This document shows positions 12,662-22,700 of a stretch of 23,924 bases of DNA, in pieces. This DNA comes from a virus. The DNA lies in the IMG/VR virus record IMGVR_UViG_3300038485_000059, positions 1 through 23,924 of that record; one strand, 5' to 3'. The notes below the pieces were generated by a model that worked only from the letters and a program-made list of their open reading frames with translations, was not told where the DNA came from and searched no databases. Each line of letters begins with the position of its first letter. Position 1 is the stretch's first letter. The translations under genes were made by a program, and so were the position numbers.

Positions 12662-13216
12662 ATGATGAAAATGGAAACAAGTACAGTAGGAATGCTTTAC
12701 CTTGTAAGCATAAAACTAACCCGCAAGGCGACTAACGAGAAAATAAAACAACGGTTGTTAGTCGTTGGGTGTGAGGCGGATGACATAGAAAGAAAACTTA
12801 GGTGGACTATAGACACCAGCAAGTACGATAACTTTACGGTTACAGGTGTAGAAAAGATACGCCAGAAAGTGCATGTACTCAGTACGTCCGTCCAACAGCT
12901 AGATGAAGGACTAGACGGACCAGTGATTACACGGGACGATGGGACTAAGATAGTTGACCAGACCGTAGACACAGTAAAACGCCCTCGATTCGCAGTGGGG
13001 TTAGCCACACAAGTCATTGCCGTTGATGAAGACGCGGCACTGCGAAAGGTGGGGCACGCGCTTATATCTCATACTCTGGGGGACATCACTTCTTCAGGGG
13101 CCAGTCTATCCGCAGACTCTGTGTTGACCATAGAAGAGTTAGCCCCCAGAGATGGTACAGCGCGTGCGCGGGATGTTAGTAACGAGTCCAACTACGCACA
13201 TATCTTTAGAGGGTAA
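12662..13216 (+). CDS. Unknown protein upstream of the SNF2 helicase
   Basis: This protein has up to 184 residues. The three in-frame ATGs at 12662, 12665 and 12671 follow GAGG at 12658-12661, and 12671 has the best spacing. The N-terminal 65 residues look like a beta-alpha-beta-beta domain (MLYLVSIKLTRKATNEKIKQRLLVVG). The later part has strands and a helix (AVDEDAALRKVGHALISH) and a C-terminal tail. It has no catalytic motif and I do not recognise it. It lies 30 bases before the SNF2-type helicase and could be a partner in DNA processing. Confidence 0.6.
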   Translation: MMKMETSTVGMLYLVSIKLTRKATNEKIKQRLLVVGCEADDIERKLRWTIDTSKYDNFTVTGVEKIRQKVHVLSTSVQQLDEGLDGPVITRDDGTKIVDQTVDTVKRPRFAVGLATQVIAVDEDAALRKVGHALISHTLGDITSSGASLSADSVLTIEELAPRDGTARARDVSNESNYAHIFRG

Positions 13217-13246
13217 CTTATGTGCCCAACAAGGAAGAAATAATAC

Positions 13247-14788
13247 ATGCAAATAATAGATAACAGGGGCCTGCTCTTGAGGCTCCGTAATCCTGCGAAA
13301 ATCACAACGGCAATACCAACAAGCAAGGCAGTAGGTGAGCACGAAGTACTAGTTAAGTGGGGTGTAGACGAAGCCCGCGTACTTAGAAACTTAAACATAA
13401 AGGACGTACCCTCACCTATTCTGGGTACTTACGATTGGCCCGGGCGCTATACACCGTTCGACCACCAAAAAACAACCGCTTCTTTTCTTACTATGAACCC
13501 ACGCGCCTTTTGCTTTAACGAGCAGGGCACAGGCAAAACAGCTTCTGCTATATGGGCGGCTGACTTCTTGATGAAGCAAGGCAAGATAAACCGCGTACTT
13601 ATTATCTGCCCCCTATCTATTATGGACTCTGCATGGCGGGCTGATTTGTTTAGCTTTGCAATGCACCGTACAGTAGACATAGCGCACGGCGCTAAGAAGA
13701 AACGCCAAGAAATAATCCACAGCGATACTGAGTTCGTCGTCATTAACTACGATGGTGTAGAGATAGTAAAAGACGATATAGCTAATGGTGGGTTTGACCT
13801 AATTATTGTAGACGAGGCAACACACTACAAGAACGCGCAGTCTAAGCGATGGAAAGTACTGGCTAGCATAATGAATGGGGACACTTGGTTGTGGATGATG
13901 ACCGGTACTCCTGCTGCACAGTCACCGGTTGACGCGTACGGACTAGCTAAACTAGTTAACCCTAAAGAAGTCCCTAGGTTCTTCGGTGCTTTCCGCGAGT
14001 TAGTAATGCACAAGGTGACGCAGTTTAAGTGGGCACCGAAACCTAACGCTACCGAGATAGTCTACAACGCCCTACAACCTGCAATACGTTTCACTAAAGA
14101 ACAATGTCTCGACCTACCAGAGATGACCTACGTGAAGCGCGAAGTAGAGTTGACGGCGCAGCAAAAGAAATACTACGAACTACTACGTAAAGAAATGATG
14201 ACCACTGCTGCGGGCGAACAAATTACTGCGGCTAACGCAGCGGTTGCCATGAACAAGCTATTGCAGATTTCATGTGGTGCGGTCTATAGCGATACTGGAG
14301 AGACGGTGGAGTTCGATGTTAAGAACCGGTACAAAGTACTGCGTGAAGTTATCGACGAGTCTAGCCAGAAAGTTCTTATCTTTGTCCCGTTCAAGCATGT
14401 CATTGGAATACTTAAAGAAAAGCTGACCAAAGAAGGTATTACCAACGACGTGATAAACGGAGATGTAAGTGCAAACAAACGCACCGCTATCTTTAAAGAG
14501 TTCCAAGAAACCGACAACCCCCGAGTACTTATTATACAACCGCAAGCTGCTGCGCATGGCGTGACTCTTACTGCGGCGAATACAATCGTATGGTGGGGAC
14601 CAACTTCTTCTCTCGAAACTTACGCGCAAGCTAATGCTCGTGTGCATCGCTCGGGACAGAAGCACCCAAGTACTGTAGTACAACTGCAAGGGTCGCCCGT
14701 TGAGAAACGCCTGTACAAAATGTTAGACGAACGAATTAATGTTCATACTAAGATGATAGATTTATACCAAGATATACTTGAACTATAA
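13247..14788 (+). CDS. SNF2-type superfamily 2 helicase/translocase
   Basis: This 513-residue protein starts at an ATG with AAGGA upstream. The SF2 motifs appear in order: FDHQ with Q74, motif I EQGTGKT at 92-98, motif II DEAT at 189-192, motif III TGTP at 219-222, and motif VI ARVHRSGQ with R465 to Q471. The RSGQ pattern with HR is typical of SNF2 proteins. The length matches compact phage SNF2 enzymes that have only the two RecA-like lobes and a short N-terminal region. They use ATP to move on dsDNA and remodel replication or recombination intermediates. Located between the polymerase and the SSB/primase genes, it probably acts in replication restart or recombination. DEAT instead of DEAH is a mild variation. 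Confidence 0.92.
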   Translation: MQIIDNRGLLLRLRNPAKITTAIPTSKAVGEHEVLVKWGVDEARVLRNLNIKDVPSPILGTYDWPGRYTPFDHQKTTASFLTMNPRAFCFNEQGTGKTASAIWAADFLMKQGKINRVLIICPLSIMDSAWRADLFSFAMHRTVDIAHGAKKKRQEIIHSDTEFVVINYDGVEIVKDDIANGGFDLIIVDEATHYKNAQSKRWKVLASIMNGDTWLWMMTGTPAAQSPVDAYGLAKLVNPKEVPRFFGAFRELVMHKVTQFKWAPKPNATEIVYNALQPAIRFTKEQCLDLPEMTYVKREVELTAQQKKYYELLRKEMMTTAAGEQITAANAAVAMNKLLQISCGAVYSDTGETVEFDVKNRYKVLREVIDESSQKVLIFVPFKHVIGILKEKLTKEGITNDVINGDVSANKRTAIFKEFQETDNPRVLIIQPQAAAHGVTLTAANTIVWWGPTSSLETYAQANARVHRSGQKHPSTVVQLQGSPVEKRLYKMLDERINVHTKMIDLYQDILEL

Positions 14789-14789
14789 T
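14761..14789 (+). promoter_or_regulatory. Candidate promoter for the SSB/primase block
   Basis: TATAAT at 14784-14789 is a perfect -10 hexamer at the end of the helicase gene. TTTATA at 14761-14766 (4/6 match to TTGACA) lies 17 bases upstream. Transcription would begin near 14796, before the gene at 14840. The weak -35 and AT-rich surroundings make this tentative. Confidence 0.35.
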
Positions 14790-14839
14790 TCAAACTGCAA
14801 TACACTTTATAAAACGTAACAAAAAAGGAACTATGAATC

Positions 14840-15244
14840 ATGACAGACGTTGTTGTGACGGACCTCGACCGCCTCGTTTCTGTATACATTAAGATTCGAG
14901 ATAAGAAAAACGAGTTAGCTGCTACGTTTGCTGAGCAAGAGAAAGAACTTGAAGGCAAACTAGATAAGGTAAAGCAAGCTCTACTAGAACATTGCAAGGC
15001 CACTGGAACTGAGTCTGTAAAGACCGCTTCTGGTACGTTCTGGCGCACCCAGAGAAAGCGTTTCTGGACAAGCGACTGGGAAGCAATGAACCGATTCATC
15101 GTAGAAAACGAAGCGGTGGATTTATTAGAGAAACGAATTCATCAAGGCAACATGAAAGAGTTTCTCGAAGAGAACCCTGATGTATTACCGCCGGGGTTAA
15201 ACGCAGACAGTGAGTATTCTATTACTGTACGGAGGAAGAAATGA
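14840..15244 (+). CDS. Phage replication-associated coiled-coil protein, unknown function
   Basis: This 134-residue protein starts at the ATG at 14840. A ribosome binding site AAGGA lies at 14825-14829, 10 bases upstream. Residues about 10-50 form a heptad-like coiled coil (DRLVSVYIKIRDKKNELAATFAEQEKELEGK). The C-terminal half includes SVKTASGTFWRT, a Trp-rich segment with DWEAMNRFIVENEAVDLLEKRI, and a beta-like end (EYSITVRRKK). I know this architecture from phage genomes near an SSB-like gene, but its function is not established. A partner of the SSB-like protein is a reasonable guess. It overlaps the next gene by 4 bases (ATGA). Confidence 0.6.
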   Translation: MTDVVVTDLDRLVSVYIKIRDKKNELAATFAEQEKELEGKLDKVKQALLEHCKATGTESVKTASGTFWRTQRKRFWTSDWEAMNRFIVENEAVDLLEKRIHQGNMKEFLEENPDVLPPGLNADSEYSITVRRKK

Positions 15245-15492
15245 GTGGAATAGAAAGTTACGTCCCTGTTGAGGATGTCGCCGACCACCTTTCTGTAAAA
15301 GTAAGCACGATTAGGCAATGGGTAAATAAGGGCTTTATACCAAGAAGTACTTATATAAAAGTGGGTTACACATACCGCTTTAATTTGCCCGCTGTTATCG
15401 AAGCGCTGAAACAGGAGGAGCCGGTAGAAGAACAAGAAGGCCAAATTACAGAACAACTAGAACTGGATTTTAACGAGGAGCAAGACCTATGA
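15241..15492 (+). CDS. Excisionase-like helix-turn-helix (HTH_17) protein
   Basis: This 83-residue protein is coupled to the upstream gene by ATGA, with GGAGG 5 to 6 bases before the ATG. Residues 7-55 follow the HTH_17/MerR-like pattern: VPVEDVADHLSVKVSTIRQW, a turn at NKGFIPRST, a strand pair IKVGYTYRF and a final helix LPAVIEALK. The tail is rich in Glu and Gln. Such proteins bind DNA as excisionases or regulators. No integrase is in view, so a regulatory role is more likely here. It is a candidate to bind repeated sites such as the palindrome, but no evidence links them. Confidence 0.8.
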   Translation: MSGIESYVPVEDVADHLSVKVSTIRQWVNKGFIPRSTYIKVGYTYRFNLPAVIEALKQEEPVEEQEGQITEQLELDFNEEQDL

Positions 15493-16418
15493 GCGAATTA
15501 GCTTTGTTTGACAACATGCCACAAGAGTACAAAGACTTACTGGCACAACTAGAGCCTGATAAGAACGCATCCGGTGGCGGTGCTAAAGGTGGTACTAACC
15601 GTCTTAGTATTCGTGGCGGCGTATTCCGCAAGGTAGTAAATGGACAAGAGGTAGGCGAACTTGACGGGCGCTCTATTAACATAGTAATCGTTAAGACCTC
15701 ACCTGTATCACGCATGTTCTACGAGGGGCAATACGTAGCGGGACAAGCTACAGCACCTTCTTGTTGGTCTGCTGATTCTGGTAGTGGTAAGCCATCGCAA
15801 GACGTACCAAGTGACATCCGCCAATCAGTATCATGTTTTGATTGTCCGCAGAATGTTAAAGGTTCTGGACAAGGACAGTCTCGTGCGTGTCGCTTCCAAC
15901 AACGTGTTGCGGTAATGCTAGCTGATGCAGAAGGCAAGCTGCGCTCTAATGCGGTGTACCAATTATCCTTACCCGCTACTAGTGTGTTCGGTGATGACAA
16001 GAAGAAGATGGGCCTACAGTCTTACGCCCGTTTGATCGACGCGCAGAACGTACCACTAGCATCCATCATGACTGAGCTTCGCTTTGACACCGATAGTTCT
16101 ACGCCTAAGCTGTTGTTTAAGCCGGTAAGAATACTGGACAAAGACGAGCTACGTATGTCGGTAGATGCTCAGAAGGACGAAGGCACGCTAAAATTAGTTA
16201 CGCTATCTATAAAACCTAAACAAGATACTAGCGTTCCACAACTAACTAATGATACAGTCCCAAGCCCTACCACAGAAAAGCCGTCCCTGTTCGATCAAGC
16301 TGACGATGACGACGAGGAAGCGGTAGAGGAACCCAAAGTTAAGGTGTCTAAGAAGAAAAAAGACGCACCGGCACCTGACGTTGATTTAGCTTCTTTGCTA
16401 GATGAATTTGATGACTAA
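15489..16418 (+). CDS. Probable ssDNA-binding protein
   Basis: This 309-residue protein overlaps the HTH gene by 4 bases. A Gly/Ser-rich N-terminal stretch at about 25-45 is followed by strands (SINIVIVKTSPVSRMFYEGQYVAG) and a cysteine group, C92, C116, C119 and C134, that could bind zinc. A beta-rich central domain lies at about 135-240. The tail (about 260-309) is strongly acidic and ends in LLDEFDD, as in many SSB proteins that use an acidic C terminus to recruit partners. Its place between a coiled-coil protein and the primase-helicase supports an SSB role. I recognise this as a common phage protein type, but the SSB assignment is an inference from layout and tail. Confidence 0.6.
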   Translation: MSELALFDNMPQEYKDLLAQLEPDKNASGGGAKGGTNRLSIRGGVFRKVVNGQEVGELDGRSINIVIVKTSPVSRMFYEGQYVAGQATAPSCWSADSGSGKPSQDVPSDIRQSVSCFDCPQNVKGSGQGQSRACRFQQRVAVMLADAEGKLRSNAVYQLSLPATSVFGDDKKKMGLQSYARLIDAQNVPLASIMTELRFDTDSSTPKLLFKPVRILDKDELRMSVDAQKDEGTLKLVTLSIKPKQDTSVPQLTNDTVPSPTTEKPSLFDQADDDDEEAVEEPKVKVSKKKKDAPAPDVDLASLLDEFDD

Positions 16419-16425
16419 CAACAAG

Positions 16426-16445
16426 CGGGTGCCTTCGGGCACCCG
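16426..16445 (+). terminator. UUCG-tetraloop hairpin, no U tract
   Basis: CGGGTGCC at 16426-16433, loop TTCG, and GGCACCCG at 16438-16445 form an 8-bp perfect stem with a very stable UUCG loop, just after the SSB-like gene. No T run follows, so it may act as an mRNA 3'-end stabiliser, a processing site or a weak terminator that lowers expression of the primase gene. Confidence 0.5.
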
Positions 16446-16473
16446 TAACACCCTCTAAGATACGGACTAAACG

Positions 16474-19404
16474 ATGGACACCAAACAGTTTCTAAGTACT
16501 GTGTTGAGTGATGAAGGATACTACTGCGTAGCAGGTCTTAAAGACGGAAAGATGATAAGAAAGACCTATGCGTCTTTAGACTCTGTTACCGATGTCGCAA
16601 ATAATTTTGATTTAGAACAACGAGATGCGTACTTTGCACCGGCGTCTTTTACTGACGACACTAGTACCAAAGGCGAAAACATACATCATATAAAATCTCT
16701 GTTCCTAGATTTGGATTGCGGAAAAGGTAAACCCTACAGCACACAACAAGAAGCGCTACTTGCGCTCAAAGATTGGTATAAAAAACATAATATTCCCCGC
16801 CCTACTGTAGTTAATTCGGGGCGCGGTCTACACATATACTGGTCGCTTGATCGGGCGTACACCCGTGAGGAGTGGCTACCGGTTGCTATTAGCTTAAAGG
16901 CTGCGTGTCTACAGGAGGGGCTAGAGATAGACCCCGCTGTAACTGCTGACGCTGCGCGTTTGCTACGCATACCGAACACACATAACTTCAAAGACAATCC
17001 GCCTACAGAAGTTCGGGTAGTTAGTTTTGCTAAGGGGCCAGTGGTTTTGGCGGAGTTTGCCGCGAAGCTGCCCGTAGATTTGATACCAGTTCTCCCTCCC
17101 AGAGAATACTCCAGTGCCGATAAGGCCGACATGGACAACGCAAAGGGTAACGAGAATAAGTACACGTACAAGTTTGCTAACATTCTAATGAAGACTGCTC
17201 AAGGTAGTGGCTGCGCGCACATAGACAAAGCCATACGAAAACCAGATGAGCTTACCTACCCAGAGTGGACTCACGCCCTGTCTATTGCCAAACGCTGCGA
17301 TACAGACGGAGTTGTTGGGCTACCTGCAATACATTTAATATCAAAGGGCTACAGTGAGTACAGTGCTGATGAAACGGAAAAGATAGCCTCGTCGATTGAG
17401 TACCCACACCTCTGTACTACGTTCGACAGTGATTGCCCCGGCCTATGCGAAGGGTGTCCTAACAACGGTAAGATCAAAAGCCCAATCACGCTATGCCGAG
17501 AGCTTAAGCTAGCCCAAAGCGATGAAGTAGAAGTGCAGGGTTATGCGGAAGTAGAGGAAGAGTTCTACGACGAACGTGCAGAAGAGGTTGAAGCTACCGA
17601 CGCCGAAAGTGAAGACGTACAGGAAGCTAAGCCCAAGAAAGAATCTGTACTAGAAAAGATAAAGATACCCACTTACCCAGACAAGTATGTAAGACCCGAA
17701 GGTGGTGGGGTAGCAAAAGTAATGCACGACAAAGAAGGTAACCGTGAAGAAATAATAATATGCCCCGACAATCTGTACGTTAAGAAGCGTATGTTGGACA
17801 TAGACGGGCCTTGCTATGAGATAGCCCACACAAGCGATTACGAGGGGGAGCGTACGTTTATTGCCTCTCAGAAAGACCTAATGTCCACTGAATCGTTTCG
17901 GGCTACGTTGAACTCAAATGACGTATTGGTGCTACCTAGCACCCAGAAGGAACTTATGGAATATATAGGCGCTTGGATAACTAAACTCAAACCAGAAGGC
18001 CCCCCGATTAAAGTTAAGTCACAGTTCGGATGGACAGAGGGTGGTAAGTCTTTTGTTGTTGGGGATAAAGAGATATTTGCTAATCGTATAGAGCATAACC
18101 CCGCAGGATCGCGCACCGCTCAGTATGTTTCTATGTTCGATAAAAAGGGCACACTAGAACAGTGGAAGGAGCTTGCTAAGTTCTACAATCAGCCGGGGTT
18201 TGAGCAGCACCAGTACATGTTCGGGCTGTCTTTTGGGTCTCCACTCATGGAGTTTATGTCCGGCATAGCCGGTTGTATCTATAACCTTAACAGTCCAGAG
18301 ACAGGTATAGGTAAGACCACAGGTATGTGGGGCGGTGCGTCCGTATGGGGTAACCACAAGAAGTTAGTACTGATAGGTAAGGACACCCCCAACTCAGCAT
18401 GGAACCGCGCAGAAGTACTGAAGAACCTGCCGCTCTACATAGACGAGGTGTCTAACTACAAGCCGGAAGCGGCTAGTGATTTCTGTTATGCCATTAGTGA
18501 CGGCGTGCAGAAAAACCGTATGAGTAACAGAGGCGAGAACGCTGAGCGGTACAGGGGCGAACCTTGGTCTTTGAATTGTGGGGCTACTGGCAATAACAGC
18601 ATAAGAGACGTAGCAGGTCAGTACCGATCATCTCCGAAAGGGGAAGCAGGGCGTGTAACAGATTATACTGCCACTAAGCTACTGCATGGCGCTGCGGACA
18701 CGCTACGGGCGAACGATCTCAATGACCAGTTAGCCGAAAACTATGGGCATGCAGGACCGTTGTTCATACAACACGTTATTAGAAACAAAGCTGCGGTAAA
18801 AGAGTTAACGCTTCAGACTCGTACGGACTTAGTTAAAGCGTTAAATGCAGAGCCACAAGAGCGTTTCTGGATAGCGCAGGGCGCTACTGTATATGCAGGT
18901 TGCGTCGTAGCAAAAGAAATTGGCCTAATAGACTGGGACTTAGACAGACTGTGGAAGTGGATAATCAAGATGATTAAAGCCCAAAGGGCTAACCTCGTCG
19001 GTATGGACATGGATATAGAGGACATAATCTCACAGTTCTATATGGATCACGCACGCTCAATACTACGCATAACTAGCACTACTAATGCTACCGACCCAGA
19101 GCTGCAAAACATAATACCGATAAGCCTTCAGGATATGCCTAACTTTCAGTTTGTATCACGGCATGAGACTGACACCCACAAGCTCTACATACGCATCCCA
19201 CCACTTAAAAAATGGCTCGCGGATCGTAAGTATACTTTTGAAAGTGTGAAGGCGCTTATCTTTGAGAAAATGGAAGGTAAGTACACCAAGAAGCGGATGG
19301 GCGCCGGTACTAAAATGGACATAGGCGTAACACACACTTTAGAGTGCACCTTAAACATGGACCCTACTGTACAAGCGGAAGACTCTGATGAGGCTGAAGC
19401 ATAG
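16474..19404 (+). CDS. Primase-helicase: AEP primase plus DUF927-type ATPase
   Basis: This 976-residue multidomain protein starts at the ATG at 16474. The N-terminal archaeo-eukaryotic-type primase shows FLDLD with D79 and D81, the SGRGLH motif at 115-120 with H120, and RLLRIPN at 162-168. A cysteine cluster C314, C321, C325, C328, ending in CPNNGKIKSP, may bind metal or an Fe-S cluster. An acidic linker lies at about 350-385. The C-terminal DUF927-like ATPase has Walker A TGIGKTT at 610-616 and a likely Walker B YIDE with D657 and E658. Such fusions synthesise primers and unwind the fork. Placement next to the SSB-like gene and after the polymerase supports a replicative role. Confidence 0.85.
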   Translation: MDTKQFLSTVLSDEGYYCVAGLKDGKMIRKTYASLDSVTDVANNFDLEQRDAYFAPASFTDDTSTKGENIHHIKSLFLDLDCGKGKPYSTQQEALLALKDWYKKHNIPRPTVVNSGRGLHIYWSLDRAYTREEWLPVAISLKAACLQEGLEIDPAVTADAARLLRIPNTHNFKDNPPTEVRVVSFAKGPVVLAEFAAKLPVDLIPVLPPREYSSADKADMDNAKGNENKYTYKFANILMKTAQGSGCAHIDKAIRKPDELTYPEWTHALSIAKRCDTDGVVGLPAIHLISKGYSEYSADETEKIASSIEYPHLCTTFDSDCPGLCEGCPNNGKIKSPITLCRELKLAQSDEVEVQGYAEVEEEFYDERAEEVEATDAESEDVQEAKPKKESVLEKIKIPTYPDKYVRPEGGGVAKVMHDKEGNREEIIICPDNLYVKKRMLDIDGPCYEIAHTSDYEGERTFIASQKDLMSTESFRATLNSNDVLVLPSTQKELMEYIGAWITKLKPEGPPIKVKSQFGWTEGGKSFVVGDKEIFANRIEHNPAGSRTAQYVSMFDKKGTLEQWKELAKFYNQPGFEQHQYMFGLSFGSPLMEFMSGIAGCIYNLNSPETGIGKTTGMWGGASVWGNHKKLVLIGKDTPNSAWNRAEVLKNLPLYIDEVSNYKPEAASDFCYAISDGVQKNRMSNRGENAERYRGEPWSLNCGATGNNSIRDVAGQYRSSPKGEAGRVTDYTATKLLHGAADTLRANDLNDQLAENYGHAGPLFIQHVIRNKAAVKELTLQTRTDLVKALNAEPQERFWIAQGATVYAGCVVAKEIGLIDWDLDRLWKWIIKMIKAQRANLVGMDMDIEDIISQFYMDHARSILRITSTTNATDPELQNIIPISLQDMPNFQFVSRHETDTHKLYIRIPPLKKWLADRKYTFESVKALIFEKMEGKYTKKRMGAGTKMDIGVTHTLECTLNMDPTVQAEDSDEAEA

Positions 19405-19606
19405 TGATATATCCCCAGATGGGGTACGCATAGTTATAGACTGGGATAAATTCGCTGTAGGTACTTCGGTATTTATCCCATGCCTAAACACAAAGCAGGC
19501 TATCGCTGACATAGTAGATGCTAGCGGTATACCGAAGTCTGACCTGATAAAACGTGTTTGTATTGAGGGTGGTATGTACGGGGTGAGGGTGTGGCGGATG
19601 CGCTAA
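19388..19606 (+). CDS. Small protein of unknown function
   Basis: This 72-residue frame starts inside the last codons of the primase gene, overlapping its stop by 17 bases. Residues 12-35 (VRIVIDWDKFAVGTSVFIPCLN) look like two strands. They are followed by a helix and a short HTH-like stretch (DASGIPKSDLIKRVCIEGG), then a basic end. I have no family name for it, though short proteins of this kind commonly sit at the end of phage replication blocks. It is the last plus-strand gene before the terminator. Confidence 0.6.
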   Translation: MRLKHSDISPDGVRIVIDWDKFAVGTSVFIPCLNTKQAIADIVDASGIPKSDLIKRVCIEGGMYGVRVWRMR

Positions 19607-19701
19607 GACCCTGTTGGACCTATATGTAGTTGTGTAGGTAGACTTTTACTACCAGTATTAGTATTATCGTAGCTTCATCATCCTCTTTAGTCCAGAGAGT
19701 T

Positions 19702-19726
19702 AGCCCCCTACTCGGGGGCTTTTTTT
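19702..19726 (+). terminator. Rho-independent terminator ending the plus-strand block
   Basis: AGCCCCC at 19702-19708 pairs with GGGGGCT at 19714-19720 around TACTC and is followed by a T run to 19726. This is a canonical Rho-independent terminator for the plus strand. On the minus strand the hairpin is preceded by an A run and followed by mixed sequence, so it is directional. The stop codon of the convergent minus-strand gene (TAA, read from 19727 to 19725) falls within the T run, so the two transcription units meet here. Confidence 0.9.
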
Positions 19727-22700
19727 ATTCTTCACCCATATCTTCCATTCGCCGTTGGATAATCCGCTGCATTGCGCGTTGAGATGCGGTAATACCCCCA
19801 AGCTGTCTAGCGATCTCATCTGACACGCGGTGCTGGCGCACAGACCTCCCTACAGTACTGCCTTTTATGGCGTGGTATGGGTTTCTTTCGGAAAACGCGA
19901 CCATCTCTTCTATTAACTCAATAGCGCTATCTGTATCCCCCTCCTTCATCGCCATGTAGTAGTCGCGCATCATGTCGGTACGTTTGGTATTTAGCCTACG
20001 CTCAAGCCCTTTGTCTCGGGCGTTTGTCTCTAACTGCTTTGTGTAACCTGCTGGAGCCAAACCTAGAGACTGAGCAAATACATTCCACGCATTTATATCT
20101 TCCATTATGGGGTCACCGCGCAGTGTAGTAGCGCCCTCAGTACCGTAGCGTAGCGCTTTCATACCGTTGGATAACGCAGACGGTAACATTCTTTCTACAC
20201 CACGACTTACCTCACCTTCGGCTATTAAGTCGTAACCATCCTCCATACGACTAGCTATACCAAAGATAGGACCACCAATAGTTTCCATCGTACGTAGTAT
20301 CAGACTCTCCTGCTCACGGTTAGGTAGTGACCGGTACACTAGGTTAGTCATACCAATACGTGGTGCTACATCTACATCGAAGACAGCGTTAATCGCACCA
20401 GAGTACAGCCCCTCACCGAAGTAGCTAGCGGCTATGCTATCGAAGTCTTCGTCTTCTTCGTCAAGCAGTAGCGCATTGGCTAGCATTGAGACAATACCGT
20501 ACAGCGGTAAGCCTTGAACACCTGCAAACAATGCCGACGAGGCGAACAATCCAACGATCTGCTTTACTGCCTGTGCGCGCTCGTCAGGGTCTTTTGCACC
20601 TTTAAGGGCTTGCTTAGCCATTTGGAACTGAAGGTAGTACATGGATATACCGAACCGCTTGTACATCATCATCCAGTTGCCCATGTCGCTCTGGGCTACC
20701 CTAGGGGCGGTTTCGGCCATAGCTCCACTGTTTGTCATCTCGGTATCGTCAAGTGCAATCTCAGCAGCTTCTTTATAATCTTGTTCTGTTAGCTCGCCGT
20801 TCTTGGCTCGCTCAGCTAATTCAAGCTCGTAGGAAGTCATGGCCGTAACTTGGCGGTTAAACCGTTCGCCTTGGTGAAACATCCAGCCCATGTAGGCATT
20901 AGTAGCAGTCCACGCCGTATTAGCGGGGTTCTCCATATCCAAGTTTTCAGACGTAGTGGATATGTTCGACTGCCCGCGCGCTTCCATTAACTCTTTGAGC
21001 ACTTTGTATTTCTTCATCTCTGGGGACAAGTTGGGGTCGTTGAAGTCCACATTAGATAGTGACGGGCCTTCAAATACTTCCCTACCGCCCTCGTCAGTAA
21101 ACGTCTCAGTCCGGCGCTTCATGCCAGTACCCATAAATATCTTACGGGCGTTATTCATAGCCTTCATAGTATCGGTAAACCCATAGCGCCCGCCCAAGTA
21201 GGGTAGCACCACGATGGGTAAGTTAGACGCGTTGACTATTACCGATGACACGTTGAAACCTAGAGTCATACCAAAGCCAGCAGTCTTAAGTGCTTTACTC
21301 CAAGTAGCGATCTTAGGGTTACGTGCGAAGTTAATGTAGCCTTGTAGCTGTGCTTCGAGCTTTTCCGCCCCTGAGTATATTTCTGGAGTAGCTTTGTATT
21401 CGTTCTTAGCCGCAGCTATATCGTTACTAATTTTGCTTAGGTTCAGATCGTGCTTTAGGTTGACAATCTGGTTAGTGAAGTTAGGCATCCGCTCCCTAAA
21501 CACTTTAAGGGCGTCCGTCTCAAAACCTCGTGTACCTTGGCGTGGCTTAAACGCGCGTACTAAAGATCGTTCCGGCATGATGTCGAATAGCGAGTCAAGC
21601 AGTACGTCTTGTATCTTTTGATCCGCACCCTTTGCCCGTACATCAGCAAGTAAGTTAAACGCAAACTGCGCATCAACCTGCCCAAAGTTACCGGTTTTGT
21701 TGCGTGTATATACTTCTATGTTGTCCACACCTTCCATGTTTCTAAGCTGTCTTGCGGCTTCTTGTTGGGCGTATTCGGACTGGAATGCTTCTTTGTAGAC
21801 CTCAACTTGCCCGGTCTTAGGGTCGCGCGCACTGTAGAAAACCCAATGGCTGCCCTTACGGTACAGCGGGAAGTATGGCTCGATGGCTTCTTTCTTCAAA
21901 AGCTGAGTGAGTAGCTTATCTTTCAGGTTCTTACGTACATCCGCGTCTTCTATCTGGTCTAAACGAGTATTCATTGTCTGGACGAGCATCTCGTAAATCT
22001 TAGAGTACGAATCACGAAGCATACTGTAGGAGTCTTTAACAGCTTTTTGCTGCGCAGGAGTCATGCCTTTCAGCATGTCGTTCATCATATCCCACGCTTC
22101 TAGCGCCGCAGTGTCGTTTTCATACTTTGACCTAGGCTTAGTTGGGTCAACACGGGCAAGCGTACTCTCGGCAGTCCAGTTGTTAAGCGTTTCCTTAACT
22201 TGTTTGTCCTTGCCTATAATCCTTTCAACCGCATCAGCAGTATCTTTGGTCATGCTCAAGTACTTTTGACGGTCGCCGTTCTTAGTCTGGAGTAACTTAA
22301 ACAACTCTTCGGCCTTCTCAGCCATCTTCGGGTACTTCTCTTTAGCTATCTTGTACACGGCGTTAAGTGGTAGGAACTGCATTACGGCATTCTGCGCTTG
22401 CCCACCTAGAGTAGTAAATGCGGTAGCGGCAACTGCTATGTCTTCTTTGCTGATCTTACCTTTGGCGAACCTACCGGACGCATCGAGGGTGGCCTTTTCT
22501 TTGCCTTCAACAGTAGCAGAGTAGAGCTTAGCGGCGTCGCGTGACTCAGGAGCTGGAGAGATAAGTTCTGCAACGAGGGAATCAGCCTTGTCCATAGCGG
22601 ACTCGATCTTCTTGCTAGGCTGTCCACGGAGTCGGCGTAGTATATTGTTTACGATATTCTTGAACCGGCTCCACAGGCTAATCTTCTCGCCCTTAGCAGT

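Noticed and set aside
15241-15492. Excisionase as evidence of a temperate phage
   Set aside because: No integrase or attachment site is visible, and HTH_17 proteins also serve as simple regulators.
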